Counted from the first letter of the stretch, positions 1-9,387 are shown. The stretch: DNA of 64,000 nt from Variovorax paradoxus EPS (GCF_000184745.1 NC_014931.1:434001-498000); one strand, 5' to 3'. Numbers and translations: made by a program. The notes: generated by a model not told the origin, from the sequence alone.

Positions 1-116
1 CCGGCCATCGTGGCCTTGCCCTCGATGACGCGGTCCAGGTCCCAGACGCCTTCCAACAGGTCGAAGACCGTGTCCGGCATGCCCCAGGCGAGGGGCGGGA
101 GAGGCGTCGTTTCCAT
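1..116 (-). CDS. N-terminal fragment of an unidentified protein (DUF6314-like?)
   Basis: The reading frame is cut by the left window edge, so only the first 38 or so residues are visible. It begins METTPLPPLAWG and continues with a segment containing LLEGVWDLDR and an acidic stretch. The pattern of an early Trp-x-Leu-x-Arg followed by a Gly-rich turn resembles the start of small beta-barrel proteins such as DUF6314, but the fragment is too short to be sure. The start at 116 is the only ATG that gives an open frame to the edge. No function is proposed. Confidence 0.45.
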   Translation of the reverse strand, partial: METTPLPPLAWGMPDTVFDLLEGVWDLDRVIEGKATMA

Positions 117-373
117 GTCCCGAACTCTAAGCCAGCCCGAGTTCCCTGACCTTTGAGCATTGATTGTTTCCGTTCTGTGAACGCCGCGGTTCCTTTTGCT
201 AAGGGTTTTTACGTAGATGGCGTCGCACAATACATCCACAGACCGGCCCCCAAGCCGATCTGGGTGAACAGGGCCCCGAGCGAGGTGGCCGCCCCCCGGA
301 GGGACGGTGACCCACCCAAGACCGGTTCGAAATCATCCGAAGCAAAAACTGAACTGAATTGAAGGAAATCCAA

Positions 374-754
374 ATGACCGCCTCGAAGATCCTCTCCGCC
401 GTTGCTGTTGCCCTGATGGCTGTTGCCGGTGCCGCCCACGCCGAAAGCTATGACGGCGTCCACCAACTGACCTCGGCCGCCTCCCGCGCCGATGTCGCCA
501 GCCAGGCCGTGGTTGCCGCGCACAGCGCCAACCCGTACGCCACCGGCGCCAATGCAGGCCCTGCGCAAGTGTTCGTCTCGTCGACCAGCCGCGCTGCCGT
601 CCGGTCGGAAGCCGTTGCCGCCGCACACAGCGCCGATCCGTACGCCGAAGGCGCATCGGCTGGCGTGGCCCCGCTGGTCGCCAGCACCGTGGACCGCAAC
701 GCCGTTCGCGCCGCAGCCCGCGCTGCCGCTCGTGGCGACGCACTGCCGCTGTAA
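374..754 (+). CDS. Small secreted Ala-rich protein with tandem repeats
   Basis: 126 residues. An N-terminal Sec signal peptide is clear: Lys near the start, a hydrophobic Ala/Val core, and a likely cleavage after AAHA. The mature part is made of about 35-residue repeats. Two complete units share S-R-A-x-V, then AVxAAHSAxPYAxGAxAG; a third is degenerate and Arg/Ala-rich. The ATG at 374 is chosen because AAGGAA lies at 362-367; the in-frame TTG at 359 has no such site. A strong terminator follows at 783, so the gene looks monocistronic. Proteins of this type are common in Comamonadaceae (DUF4148-like) and their role is unknown to me. Confidence 0.75.
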   Translation: MTASKILSAVAVALMAVAGAAHAESYDGVHQLTSAASRADVASQAVVAAHSANPYATGANAGPAQVFVSSTSRAAVRSEAVAAAHSADPYAEGASAGVAPLVASTVDRNAVRAAARAAARGDALPL

Positions 755-782
755 TCCTCCGAGAGCGTCAGCTCTTGTCGAA

Positions 783-815
783 GCCGGCCCTGCGAAAGCA
801 GGGGCCGGCTTTTCT
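783..815 (+). terminator. Rho-independent terminator of the secreted repeat protein gene
   Basis: The stem is GCCGGCCCTGC (783-793) against GCAGGGGCCGGC (798-809), with one bulged base and a GAAA loop. It is followed by TTTTCTTG. It ends 29 bases after the stop at 754 and separates this gene from the convergent gene that ends at 841. Confidence 0.8.
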
Positions 816-840
816 TGTCGTCTCGTTTCGCACGCCCGAG

Positions 841-1881
841 TCAGCGCGCGGGCAGCAGCCGCAGGCCGGCGACGACGAAGGGCGCGCTGTCCGGCGCGGC
901 CGCTTCGTGCAGCGTGACGAACCACTGCGCCGACGCGTCGTCGGGAGCGGGGCGCGCGCAAAGCTCGCACGCATAGAGCACCCGGCCGGCGCGGGTCAAG
1001 TCGTCTCGCAGGGCAACCGCTTCGTCGCGGCATTCGTCCATCACGCTCCAGCGGCCGTCGGTTTCGCTGCGGATCGACCGCCGCATCAGCCGCACGGCAA
1101 TGCGCTCCGGCGCCACCGTGCGCTCGCCTGCATGCGCGTCGGGCACGGTTGCCAGCAGACGCACGTCGAGCGGCTCGCCGACGCGAAAGCCTTCCCCGCG
1201 CTCCAGCGACATGCCGCTCAAGGCCACGCGCACACGGCGCCGCTCGCGCAAGGTCGTGGCGACGAAGACCACCGTCAGCACCGAGAACATCGCGAACACC
1301 GGCAAGCCGACCGCCATCCAGAGCCATTGCCAACCGCCGGCCAGCGCCCAGGTCATTGCCCTGACGCCGAAGACCGCGAAGAAGGCCAGCACCGCCAGCG
1401 CGACGAACCAGGCCACCCAGTCGCCGACGGATCTGCGCACGCGTTCCGTGGCTTGCGGTGCATCGGAGGTCCATTCGGCAGGGAGCGTTTCATCGACCGT
1501 TGGCAAGTCGGCTGATCGTCGATCGGGTGGATCGGGCCATGGCGTCCAGAAATCTTCCGCCGTGTTCTCCAGCGCGATCCATTGGAGATCCGTCCAGGCC
1601 GGCAGGTAGGCCGTGGCGGTTTCCTCGCCTTCCACCCGCAGCGTGGTGCCTGTCGCGCCATCGGGCGCCGCCTCCTCGAAGCCGCGCGGGTACACGCCGG
1701 GCGCCCGGTGCATCCGCCGCGCCTGCAGGTCGACGATCAGCGTGTCGCCGCCGGCCTCCACCGCCTGGTAGCGGCCGTCGGGCGAGACATACCCGTAGCC
1801 CGGCGTGTGTCCGGAAAGATGGGCGATGCGTGCGACGGACGGATGAAGGCGGGCCATGGAGGAGGCGACGAGCATAGCCAT
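841..1881 (-). CDS. Membrane protein of unknown function
   Basis: About 346 residues from the ATG at 1881; the frame stays open to a GTG at 1918-1920, so the start is uncertain. The N-terminal half contains a short segment with GYGYVSPDGRYQAV, reminiscent of a beta-propeller or DUF-type soluble domain. Two strongly hydrophobic helices follow in the middle (DWVAWFVALAVLAFFAVFGV and a second Trp-rich one with VGLPVFAMFSVLTVVFV), then a Arg-rich soluble C-terminal domain. The topology suggests a two-pass inner-membrane protein with soluble domains on one face. I do not recognise a family. It is divergent from the gene at 2154 and convergent with the secreted repeat protein. Confidence 0.6.
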   Translation of the reverse strand: MAMLVASSMARLHPSVARIAHLSGHTPGYGYVSPDGRYQAVEAGGDTLIVDLQARRMHRAPGVYPRGFEEAAPDGATGTTLRVEGEETATAYLPAWTDLQWIALENTAEDFWTPWPDPPDRRSADLPTVDETLPAEWTSDAPQATERVRRSVGDWVAWFVALAVLAFFAVFGVRAMTWALAGGWQWLWMAVGLPVFAMFSVLTVVFVATTLRERRRVRVALSGMSLERGEGFRVGEPLDVRLLATVPDAHAGERTVAPERIAVRLMRRSIRSETDGRWSVMDECRDEAVALRDDLTRAGRVLYACELCARPAPDDASAQWFVTLHEAAAPDSAPFVVAGLRLLPAR

Positions 1882-2153
1882 GCGTCCGGCGTTCCACGTG
1901 GCCCCATGCCGGTGCGCCACTAGGCCGAAAGTTCGCGTGAGCCGGCCGTGCGGCGGGCGGCCACTGGGCCAAAAGGCGCATTGCCTTGCCGCAGCGCATC
2001 AATCATGATGGCGGCGCGGAAGGGATGGCCTCCCGACCTCATGCTTTCGCATTACTGCGCCACTGTGGTGCGGACACGCGAAAATACGACGACGTTTCCG
2101 CCAGGAAAAATGAAAGCATGACCCGTCGCCCGTGATGCGACAACCCAACACGC

Positions 2154-2759
2154 ATGGCTCTAACTCTTGCCCCTGAAGATACGCGCGGACGCATTCACGA
2201 CCTTGTGTGGTGCGGCTTCTATCCCGATGCCGATGTCGAGTGGATGATCACCGACGAGTATCTGGACCCCGACGAGCTCACGAGCGAAGACAGGGCCTGG
2301 GTCAAGGCCGAGGTGGCCAGCATCTGCGCCGCCAAGCACGCAGCCGAGGCCCAGTGGCCGGCAGAGACCGAGTACGACCGGCTCGAAGCCGTGTTCGCCC
2401 AGCTGCGCAGCGAGAAGATCATTGCCCTGCACCGCGCCGGCAACACCCTCTCCGACGGCCACGACGACGTGCGCGAGCACTGGCGCGCGGCCGGGCGGCT
2501 GGGCTCGGGCATCCGGGGCTGCTGCTTCTATCACTCGCAGGACCTCGATACGGCGGTGCGCACCGGCCGGCTGCATCTGGCGTTCAGCGGCGGGATGATT
2601 CCCGAGATCGAGCAGCGCGAGGCCAACACCGTGGTGATCGGCCACCGCATCATCGAACTGCTGCGCGCGGCCGGCTTCCAGGCGAACTGGAGCGGCAACA
2701 TCAACGAGCGCATCGAGGCCGACCTCGGCCAATGGCGCAAGCGAGGCCCGTCGGTGTGA
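2154..2759 (+). CDS. DUF6891-like protein
   Basis: 201 residues, cytoplasmic, no signal peptide or membrane segment. The N-terminal half is acidic and helical (DDxVEWM-like pattern, WVKAEVASICAAKH). The C-terminal half carries the pattern GCCFYHSQDLDTA followed by LAFSGG and IEQREANTVVIGHRI, which matches what I remember of DUF6891 proteins, whose function is unknown. Its stop overlaps the start of the next gene by four bases (GTGA), so it is probably translated together with the VanW/glycosyltransferase-like gene downstream, although it may simply be a neighbour with no shared role. Confidence 0.7.
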   Translation: MALTLAPEDTRGRIHDLVWCGFYPDADVEWMITDEYLDPDELTSEDRAWVKAEVASICAAKHAAEAQWPAETEYDRLEAVFAQLRSEKIIALHRAGNTLSDGHDDVREHWRAAGRLGSGIRGCCFYHSQDLDTAVRTGRLHLAFSGGMIPEIEQREANTVVIGHRIIELLRAAGFQANWSGNINERIEADLGQWRKRGPSV

Positions 2760-4597
2760 GCGTGCGGGCCTGGCAGCCGCCGCGCCGCATCGACGCCATC
2801 GATTTCTGGCTGCGCTCCCGGCTGCTGGCCAGCGCCCACGCGTTGCGCGAGGCGCTGCGGCCTTCGGCGCGGCGCTGGCACGGCGATGCCCATGCATTGG
2901 CCGATGCGCCGGTGCTCGCGCAGTACCGAACCCCGCTCTGGTCCGACGGACGCGCGGACGAATTTCCCCTCGTGGCCGGCAAGGTGCAGAACCTGCGCGT
3001 GGCGCGCCGCGCCTTCGATGCCATCGAGGTGCCCGCCGGGGAGGTGCTGAGTTTCTGGCGCCAGCTGGGCCGGCCGAGCGCTTCGCGCGGCTTCGTGCAG
3101 GGTCGCGAACTGCGCGGCGGCTGCGTGGTGCCGACGCTGGCCGGGGGCCTGTGCCAACTCTCGAATGCGCTCGCCACCGTGGCGGCCCGCGCCGGGCTCG
3201 AACTGGTGGAGCGCCACGGACACACCGCGCGCATCGAACAGGCCGCCGATGCCGCGGGCGATGCCGTGGATGCGACGGTGTTCTGGAACTACGTCGATCT
3301 GAAGGTACGCGCGAAGCATGCGTGGCGGCTCGAGGTCGAGCTGACCTCCGATGAGCTGGTGCTGCGCATCCGCGCGCGCTCGCCGATCGCGATGCCGGCG
3401 GTGCCGATGGCGCTGCGGCGGGCGAGCGAAGAGGGCGCCAGCGCTGCGTTGCCGCTGGCACGCGGCTGTCTGAGCTGCGACCAGACGGCCTGCTTCCGGC
3501 ACCGCCTGCTCCCTGCTGTGGCGCAGCAAGGACGCACGGCCGTCCTGCTCGACGCGTGGACGCCCGAGTTCGCGCGCTATCTCGCCGCACACCACACCGG
3601 CGCCGACCGCATGCAGCCGGTGCCGCTGCGGCTCGCGTTCTGGCGCGCCGGGCCGGCCACGGGCCGGCACCGGGAAGCCGTCGCGGATGGCGCCGCATCC
3701 GTCCAGTCGCCGTGGTGGGCCAGCCTGCGCAGCACCGTGTGGCAGCGGCTCTGGGCGCGGCATGCGGGCCGGCGGCAGGGCAGCCTGATCGGCGGTCAGC
3801 GTTGGCTGGCGCTTGCCTTCGCCGCACGCCTGAAGCCCGAGCACACGCAACTCGTGATCGACCAGGCGCTGTTGCCGCATCTGCAGCAACTCGGCGCGCT
3901 CGACGGTCGCCGCGTCACGGTGCTGGCCAGCGCCTTGCCGATGGCGGAGATCGAACGCCGGCTCGATGCGGCCGCGCAGCGCTGGCCCGGTGACGCCACG
4001 CTGCGCGACTTTCGTGCGGATGCCGCGCTCGTGCAGGCGGAGGCCGCGGCGTTGGCGCGGGTTGCAGCGGTGGTCACGCCGCATGCCGAAGCCGCAACGC
4101 ATCTGGCTGCGATGGCGCCGCGGGCGGCATTGTTTCGGCTCGATTGGGTGCTGCCTGCCGCGCGCGACATCGATGCCGCATGCGATGCGCCGCCGCTGAT
4201 AGTGTTCGCCGCAAGCGCGCTCGCGCGAAAGGGCGCGCGCGAACTGGCCGCGGCGCTGCAAGGCTGGCCCTGCCGCCTGCGCGTGCTCGGATCGCCCTCG
4301 GACGATGCCCAGCTCTGGCGCGGCATCGGCAGCGTCGAGCATATGCACTGGCGGGGCGACGGGCTGAACGGCGCCCGCGTGGTCGTGCTGCCCGCGCACA
4401 TCGAGCACGCACCGCGCGCGCTGCTGCGCGCCCTGGCAGCCGGCGTGCCGGTGGTGGCATCGAGCGCTTGCGGCCTCGCCGGACTGTCCGGCGTGCGCGA
4501 AGTGGCAGCGGGCGATGTGGAGGGTCTGCGTGCGGCATTGAAGAACGCGTGCAACGCGGACGACGGCAACAACAAGAACGACGAAAGCGCTTCATGA
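2756..4597 (+). CDS. VanW family protein fused to a glycosyltransferase-like domain
   Basis: 613 residues from GTG 2756, which overlaps the previous stop as GTGA and has GAGG nine bases upstream; an in-frame ATG at 2732 is an alternative. Residues about 50-200 form a VanW domain: the GGLCQLSN motif lies near 130-137 and is followed by ERHGHT. A cysteine motif C-x2-C-x4-C (C238, C241, C246) follows. The last 250 residues resemble a GT4-type glycosyltransferase half, with VVLPAHIEHAPRALLRALA and GVPVVASS near the end. VanW has no settled biochemical function; it occurs in cell-envelope contexts. The gene overlaps the next one by ATGA, so the two products are probably made in step. Confidence 0.78.
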   Translation: MSVRAWQPPRRIDAIDFWLRSRLLASAHALREALRPSARRWHGDAHALADAPVLAQYRTPLWSDGRADEFPLVAGKVQNLRVARRAFDAIEVPAGEVLSFWRQLGRPSASRGFVQGRELRGGCVVPTLAGGLCQLSNALATVAARAGLELVERHGHTARIEQAADAAGDAVDATVFWNYVDLKVRAKHAWRLEVELTSDELVLRIRARSPIAMPAVPMALRRASEEGASAALPLARGCLSCDQTACFRHRLLPAVAQQGRTAVLLDAWTPEFARYLAAHHTGADRMQPVPLRLAFWRAGPATGRHREAVADGAASVQSPWWASLRSTVWQRLWARHAGRRQGSLIGGQRWLALAFAARLKPEHTQLVIDQALLPHLQQLGALDGRRVTVLASALPMAEIERRLDAAAQRWPGDATLRDFRADAALVQAEAAALARVAAVVTPHAEAATHLAAMAPRAALFRLDWVLPAARDIDAACDAPPLIVFAASALARKGARELAAALQGWPCRLRVLGSPSDDAQLWRGIGSVEHMHWRGDGLNGARVVVLPAHIEHAPRALLRALAAGVPVVASSACGLAGLSGVREVAAGDVEGLRAALKNACNADDGNNKNDESAS

Positions 4598-6270
4598 CCA
4601 TCGATCTCCAGACGCTCAAGTGCGGCGAGTGCGGCAGCAGCGTGCTCAAGCGCACCGGCCTCAATGAATACACCTGCGATCACTGCGGCTCGGTCACGCT
4701 GGTGGAAGACAAGGTCTCCGACCGGCTCGAGCGCGTGCTGGACCAGGTCAAGAACGAGGCGGGCCGGCGGCTCGCGGCCGAAGAGGCGCTGCGGCAGAAG
4801 CTGATGCTGCGCAAGGTCGGCATCGGCATCGCCGTGGTGCTGGCCGTGGTGCTGGTGGCGCGCATCGCCGAGCTGCTGATCGCGTCGCGCCAGCCCGCCG
4901 GGACGCAGCAGCCCGTGGTGGCCGCGTTCGTCGACCGCACCATCCCGGTGGACGGCCTGAAGCTCGGCGAGCCGCGGCAGGTGCTGCTGGGCAGCGGCAG
5001 TTCGGCGCAACCCAAGCTGCTGGTGGTGGCGCGCAACGAGACCGGCAAGCCGCTGTCGCGCGCGGGCATCCGGGCGACGTATTACGACGGCGACAGCAAG
5101 GTGGACGAGCGCACCGAGACGCTGCCGATCTTCGTGCTGGAGCCGGGCGAAAGTGCGCCCGCGCTGATCGACATGCCGAACGGAAAGAACGTCACGCGGC
5201 AGGAGCTGCAGGTGCAGAAGCTCGCCGAGCCCTACACCGCGACCGACGGGCCGCGCATGACTTTTTCGCGCGTGCGGCTGGTGCAGCAGGGCGAGCGCGT
5301 TCGGCTGGTCGGCCGCATCGACAACACGCGCAAGGACGCGGCCATCGTCGGCGGCATCGACGTGCTGGCCACGCTGTACGACGACGCCGGGCAGGTGATC
5401 GGCTTCGGGCACGGCTATGCGCAGGCGAGCGAACTCAAGCCCGGCGGGCAGACCTCGGTGGACGTGAGCGTCGCCCGCTTCGGCCGCGGGGCTGCGATCG
5501 CGGCCTGGGACTACCGCATCGGCTACAACATCGTCGATGCCTCGGGTTCGCGCACGCCGGTGCGGAGCGCCGACCGGGTGATCCGCACCGCGGCCGGGCC
5601 GGAGAGCTTCAACCCCGACCTGCGCCTGGGCACCGAAGATCTGCTGGCCGAGGACAGCGAGCGCTTCGATCCGAAGGACCTCGAATTGCTGCCGCTGGTC
5701 GATGGGCGCAACAACATCCAGCAGCGGCTCTTTCTGGGCGAACTGGTGAACCGCAGCACCGATGCAGTGGTGCTCGCGCCGGGCGGCGTGATCTCGCGCT
5801 TCAGCGGGAGCAAGGCGCATGGCACGACGAACATCACGGGCCTCGCGTACCTCTATCCGGGCGAGCGCTTCCCGATCTTCCTGGAGCCGGAGGACATGGA
5901 GCGCTTCACCTCGACCCGCATCGAATGGAAGCCGATGCGCCGCGCCGCATTGCCGGGGCCGCGCAAACCGCTGGAGGTGAAGGTGACCGGCACCAAGGCC
6001 GAGCTGGGCAGCGTGCTGCTCAACTTCAGCCAGCGCTTCACCTACAAGAGCGTGGAGGTCTCGGGCAGCGTGAAGAACCCGGGCAACGCCATCATCGGCA
6101 AGGTGCGGCTGTGGGTGAGCCTGCGGGACCGCAACGGGCAGCTCACCGGCTTCAAGCTGGTCGACAACCTGCCGGCCATCGCGCCGGGCGAAAGCGTGCC
6201 GTTCCAGGTGGACATCACGCAGAACGGCCGGGACTTTGCAAGCGTTTCGACGCTATATCAAACCGAATAG
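4594..6270 (+). CDS. Zinc-ribbon, single-pass membrane protein with FxLYD-like repeats
   Basis: 558 residues. An N-terminal zinc ribbon has C10-x2-C13 and C28-x2-C31. A charged helix (about 40-72) that could form a coiled coil leads to one hydrophobic transmembrane segment (about 74-95, VGIGIAVVLAVVLVARI). The remaining 450 residues are soluble beta-rich repeats; the last one has VSGSVKNPGNAII and PGESVPFQVDI, the signature of FxLYD-type domains that decorate envelope proteins. With the ribbon inside, the repeats would lie in the periplasm. The start overlaps the VanW/glycosyltransferase stop (ATGA), which points to a physical or functional pair. Function unknown. Confidence 0.75.
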   Translation: MTIDLQTLKCGECGSSVLKRTGLNEYTCDHCGSVTLVEDKVSDRLERVLDQVKNEAGRRLAAEEALRQKLMLRKVGIGIAVVLAVVLVARIAELLIASRQPAGTQQPVVAAFVDRTIPVDGLKLGEPRQVLLGSGSSAQPKLLVVARNETGKPLSRAGIRATYYDGDSKVDERTETLPIFVLEPGESAPALIDMPNGKNVTRQELQVQKLAEPYTATDGPRMTFSRVRLVQQGERVRLVGRIDNTRKDAAIVGGIDVLATLYDDAGQVIGFGHGYAQASELKPGGQTSVDVSVARFGRGAAIAAWDYRIGYNIVDASGSRTPVRSADRVIRTAAGPESFNPDLRLGTEDLLAEDSERFDPKDLELLPLVDGRNNIQQRLFLGELVNRSTDAVVLAPGGVISRFSGSKAHGTTNITGLAYLYPGERFPIFLEPEDMERFTSTRIEWKPMRRAALPGPRKPLEVKVTGTKAELGSVLLNFSQRFTYKSVEVSGSVKNPGNAIIGKVRLWVSLRDRNGQLTGFKLVDNLPAIAPGESVPFQVDITQNGRDFASVSTLYQTE

Positions 6271-6303
6271 CCCCTGCCGGGGCGACGTTGGACGGATCGC
6301 GCC

Positions 6304-7293
6304 ATGATGGCGCCCATGATTCCGTTCTCGATCCTCGACCTCTCCCCCATCACCGAGGGCAGCGACGCCGCGCAGTCGTTCCGCAACTCGCTCTCGCTGG
6401 CGCAGCACGGCGAAAAGCTCGGCTACACGCGCTACTGGCTCGCCGAGCACCATGGCATGCCGGGCATCGCGAGCGCGGCGACCGCGGTGCTGCTGTCGTA
6501 CATCGGGGCGGGCACCACGTCGATTCGCATCGGCGCCGGTGGCGTGATGCTGCCGAACCATTCGCCGCTGGTCATCGCCGAACAATTCGGCACGCTCGCG
6601 TCGCTGTACCCGGGGCGCATCGATCTGGGACTCGGACGGGCGCCGGGTTCCGACCAGCGCACGGCGCGTGCGCTGCGCCGCAATCTCGAATCGGATGCCG
6701 ACCAGTTCCCGCAGGACGTGGTCGAGCTGATGGATTTCATGTCGAAGACGCCGCAGCAACCGGTGCGGGCGGTGCCCGGCGAGGGGCTCGAGGTGCCGGT
6801 GTGGATCCTCGGCTCCAGCACCTTCGGCGCGCAGCTCGCGGCGCACCTGGGCCTGCCTTATGCCTTCGCCTCGCACTTTGCGCCGCAGCAGATCATGCAG
6901 GCCATCCAAATCTACCGCGAGACCTTCAAGCCTTCGGCGCAGTTGAAGAAGCCATACGTGATGCTGGGCTTCAACGTGTTCGCGGCCGACACCGACGAGG
7001 AGGCCGAGTTCCGCGCCACCTCGTGGCAGCAGGCTTTCGTCAACCTGCGCAGCGGCCGGCCCGGCCGCCTGCCGCCGCCGGTGGAGAACTACCGCCAGAA
7101 GGTCGGGCCGGCGGAGAACGCGCTGCTGGACTCGGTGCTGTCGTGCTCGGCGGTCGGTTCGGTCGAGACGGTACGCAAGGGCGTGGAGGCCTTCGTCGCG
7201 CGCACCGGGGCCGATGAACTGATGATCACCTCGCAGGTCTTCGACCACGCGGCGCGGCTGCGCTCCTACGAGCTGCTGGACGGCATCCGCTGA
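6304..7293 (+). CDS. LLM-class flavin-dependent oxidoreductase (luciferase-like)
   Basis: 329 residues, a single luciferase-like (beta/alpha)8 domain. It opens with [18 protein letters not shown], has [30 protein letters not shown] and [13 protein letters not shown], the pattern of the YhbW-like group (MsnO8/alkanal monooxygenase-like), whose substrates are mostly unknown. Such enzymes use reduced FMN supplied by a separate reductase; none is encoded nearby. The first ATG at 6304 is followed by in-frame ATGs at 6307 and 6316, so the start is uncertain by four residues. It follows the zinc-ribbon gene by 33 bases and may be read from the same transcript. Confidence 0.88.
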   Translation: MMAPMIPFSILDLSPITEGSDAAQSFRNSLSLAQHGEKLGYTRYWLAEHHGMPGIASAATAVLLSYIGAGTTSIRIGAGGVMLPNHSPLVIAEQFGTLASLYPGRIDLGLGRAPGSDQRTARALRRNLESDADQFPQDVVELMDFMSKTPQQPVRAVPGEGLEVPVWILGSSTFGAQLAAHLGLPYAFASHFAPQQIMQAIQIYRETFKPSAQLKKPYVMLGFNVFAADTDEEAEFRATSWQQAFVNLRSGRPGRLPPPVENYRQKVGPAENALLDSVLSCSAVGSVETVRKGVEAFVARTGADELMITSQVFDHAARLRSYELLDGIR

Positions 7294-7351
7294 AGGCCGA
7301 TTTCCCCCACGCCCGAGCCCGCTACCTCCGGGCTGGGACAATGGCGGGCTT

Positions 7352-8452
7352 ATGGCAAAGCAACGGATCGTGGTCGGACTGAGCGGCGGAGTGGACTCCG
7401 CCGTCACCGCGCACCTGCTCAAGCAGCAGGGGCACGAGGTGGTCGGCATCTTCATGAAGAACTGGGAAGACGACGACGACAGCGAGTACTGCTCGTCGAA
7501 CATCGACTTCATCGACGCCGCCAGCGTGGCCGACGTGCTGGGCATCGAGATCGAGCACGTCAACTTCGCCGCCGACTACAAGGACCGCGTGTTCGCCGAG
7601 TTCCTGCGCGAATACAAGGCCGGCCGCACGCCGAACCCCGACGTGCTGTGCAACGCCGAGATCAAGTTCAAGGCCTTTCTCGACCACGCGATGCGCCTGG
7701 GCGCCGAGAAGATCGCGACGGGCCACTACGCACGCGTGCGACACAACGAAGTCACCGGCCGGCACGAGCTGCTCAAGGGGCTCGACCCCTCCAAGGACCA
7801 GAGCTATTTTCTGCACCGCCTGAACCAGGCGCAGCTGTCGAAGACGCTGTTCCCGGTCGGCGAACTGCACAAGACCGAGGTGCGTCGCATTGCGGAAGAA
7901 ATCGGCCTGCCCAATGCGAAGAAGAAGGACTCGACCGGCATCTGCTTTATCGGCGAGCGGCCGTTCCGCGACTTCCTGAACCGCTACATCTCCAAGGAGC
8001 CGGGCCCGATCAAGGACGACCGCGGCCGCAAGCTCGGCGAGCACCAGGGGCTGAGCTTCTACACGCTGGGGCAGCGGCAGGGGTTGGGTATCGGCGGCGT
8101 CAAGGAGAAGGGCGCGCAGCGCGGCTCGGGCGACCATTCGCCGTGGTTCGTCGCACGCAAGGATATCGAGAAGAACACGCTCTGGGTGGTGCAGGGCCAC
8201 GACCATCCGTGGCTGCTGTCATCGGCGCTAAATGCTGACGATGCGAGCTGGGTGTCGGGCGAGGCACCCGCGGCGGGCAGCTACGGCTCGAAGGCGCGCT
8301 ACCGGCAGGCGGATGCGGGGTGCGAACTCTCTGATGACGCGAACGGCGCTTTCAGCCTGCGCTTCGGCGCGCCGCAATGGGCCGTGACGCCGGGGCAGTC
8401 GGCCGTGCTCTACGACGGCGAGCGCTGCCTCGGGGGCGGCGTCATCGTTTGA
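7352..8452 (+). CDS. mnmA: tRNA 2-thiouridine(34) synthase MnmA
   Basis: 366 residues, the usual length. MnmA activates U34 of tRNA-Lys, -Glu and -Gln with ATP and inserts sulfur relayed from IscS. The PP-loop VGLSGGVDS lies at residues 8-16. Both catalytic cysteines are present: C100 in [11 protein letters not shown] and C198 in [12 protein letters not shown]. The C-terminal beta domain ends with [14 protein letters not shown]. The stop overlaps the end of the convergent Nudix gene by 11 bases, leaving no room for a terminator between them. Confidence 0.97.
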   Translation: MAKQRIVVGLSGGVDSAVTAHLLKQQGHEVVGIFMKNWEDDDDSEYCSSNIDFIDAASVADVLGIEIEHVNFAADYKDRVFAEFLREYKAGRTPNPDVLCNAEIKFKAFLDHAMRLGAEKIATGHYARVRHNEVTGRHELLKGLDPSKDQSYFLHRLNQAQLSKTLFPVGELHKTEVRRIAEEIGLPNAKKKDSTGICFIGERPFRDFLNRYISKEPGPIKDDRGRKLGEHQGLSFYTLGQRQGLGIGGVKEKGAQRGSGDHSPWFVARKDIEKNTLWVVQGHDHPWLLSSALNADDASWVSGEAPAAGSYGSKARYRQADAGCELSDDANGAFSLRFGAPQWAVTPGQSAVLYDGERCLGGGVIV

Positions 8453-8939
8453 CCGGCGGCGGGGTCCGCACCGATTCGTCGATGTGGATCAATTCGAGCG
8501 GGTGGCGCTGGCCAGCCAGATAGTCTTCGACGCACTGCAGCAACAACGGGCTGCGATGCCGCGCCACGCTGGCGCGGATTTCATCGGGCGTCATCCACAG
8601 TGTGCGCACGATGCCTTCGTCGAGTGCGCGGCCGTCTTCCTTGGCGCCGAGCACGCCGGTGAAGGCGAAGCGCATGTAGGTCACGTCTTCTCCCTGCTCG
8701 GCCTTCGGCCGCGAACGCGCCATGTAGATGCCGACGAGCGCGGTGGGGGTGAATCGGTGGGCGGTTTCCTCAAGCGTTTCGCGAATGCATCCTTCGGCCG
8801 GCGATTCACCGGGATCGAGATGGCCCGCGGGCGTGTTGAGCATGAGGCCGTCGGCGGTGTGCTCCTCGACCAGCAGGAAGCGGCCGTCCTGCTCGATCAC
8901 CGCGGCCACGGTGACGTTGGGCTTCCAGCGTGCGGCCAT
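8442..8939 (-). CDS. Nudix hydrolase (NudJ-like)
   Basis: 165 residues. The Nudix box runs from G39 to about 61: G39-x5-E45-x7-R53-E54-x2-E57-E58, with Ala at position 60 where most members have Gly. The surrounding sequence ([29 protein letters not shown]) resembles NudJ, a phosphatase acting on thiamine/HMP pyrophosphates and nucleoside tri/diphosphates, but the specificity cannot be read from sequence alone. It is transcribed towards mnmA with overlapping 3' ends. In many proteobacteria a nudJ-type gene sits beside mnmA, which supports the assignment. Confidence 0.85.
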   Translation of the reverse strand: MAARWKPNVTVAAVIEQDGRFLLVEEHTADGLMLNTPAGHLDPGESPAEGCIRETLEETAHRFTPTALVGIYMARSRPKAEQGEDVTYMRFAFTGVLGAKEDGRALDEGIVRTLWMTPDEIRASVARHRSPLLLQCVEDYLAGQRHPLELIHIDESVRTPPPVKR

Positions 8940-8946
8940 GGCCGGC

Positions 8947-9387
8947 TCAGCGCAGCACGTAGCCGCTGAAGCGCCAGGTGCGGTCGCGGTCGAGGTGAAA
9001 GCTCACGAGTTCGCGCAGGGTGCCGTCCGGCTTGTTGGCGAAGCGGGTCTCGTATTCGACGCTGACGTACTGGCCGGCGGTATCAGCGTCGGCATCGGCC
9101 ACGACCTGGCGGTTGACTGCCACCCAGGTGCGCTGCTGGGGCGCGCCGAGCGAGGCGCGGCTCTTGGCGACTTGCCCGGTGAAATCGGCGCGGGTCACGC
9201 GCTTGCGAGTGGCCGGCGTGGCGCCGTCCCAGAGTTCGCCGGCCTTGCCCTGGTCGATCATCTGGATCGCCTGCATGCCGCCGCGCACCATGTCGCTGGG
9301 CTCCACGATGTCCTGTGCGGCCGCCAAGCCGGTGAAACTGCTCCAGAGCAGTGCGGCGGAGACCAGCAGCCGGGTCATGCGGTTCAT
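8947..9387 (-). CDS. Exported DUF4019-like protein
   Basis: 146 residues from the ATG at 9387, chosen because GGAAAG precedes it; the frame extends 28 codons further without a signal peptide at its start. A Sec signal peptide (MTRLLVSAALLWSSFTG, cleavage near AAAQ) is followed by a compact domain of about 120 residues containing AGELWDGATPATRKRV and a C-terminal WRFSGYVLR. This is the pattern of DUF4019, small periplasmic proteins of unknown function. It lies seven bases from the Nudix gene start on the same strand and 90 bases downstream of the response regulator. Confidence 0.72.
   Translation of the reverse strand: MNRMTRLLVSAALLWSSFTGLAAAQDIVEPSDMVRGGMQAIQMIDQGKAGELWDGATPATRKRVTRADFTGQVAKSRASLGAPQQRTWVAVNRQVVADADADTAGQYVSVEYETRFANKPDGTLRELVSFHLDRDRTWRFSGYVLR

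Noticed and set aside
209..1474. Long minus-strand open frame of 421 codons over the secreted repeat protein and its neighbour
   Set aside because: Arg/Gly/Ala-rich with no domain; it runs antisense to the secreted protein and across a terminator. Shadow frame of GC-rich DNA.
7313..7331. Hairpin AGCCCG/CGGGCT before mnmA as terminator or riboswitch
   Set aside because: Short stem without a T run and too small for any known riboswitch; no support beyond chance in GC-rich DNA.
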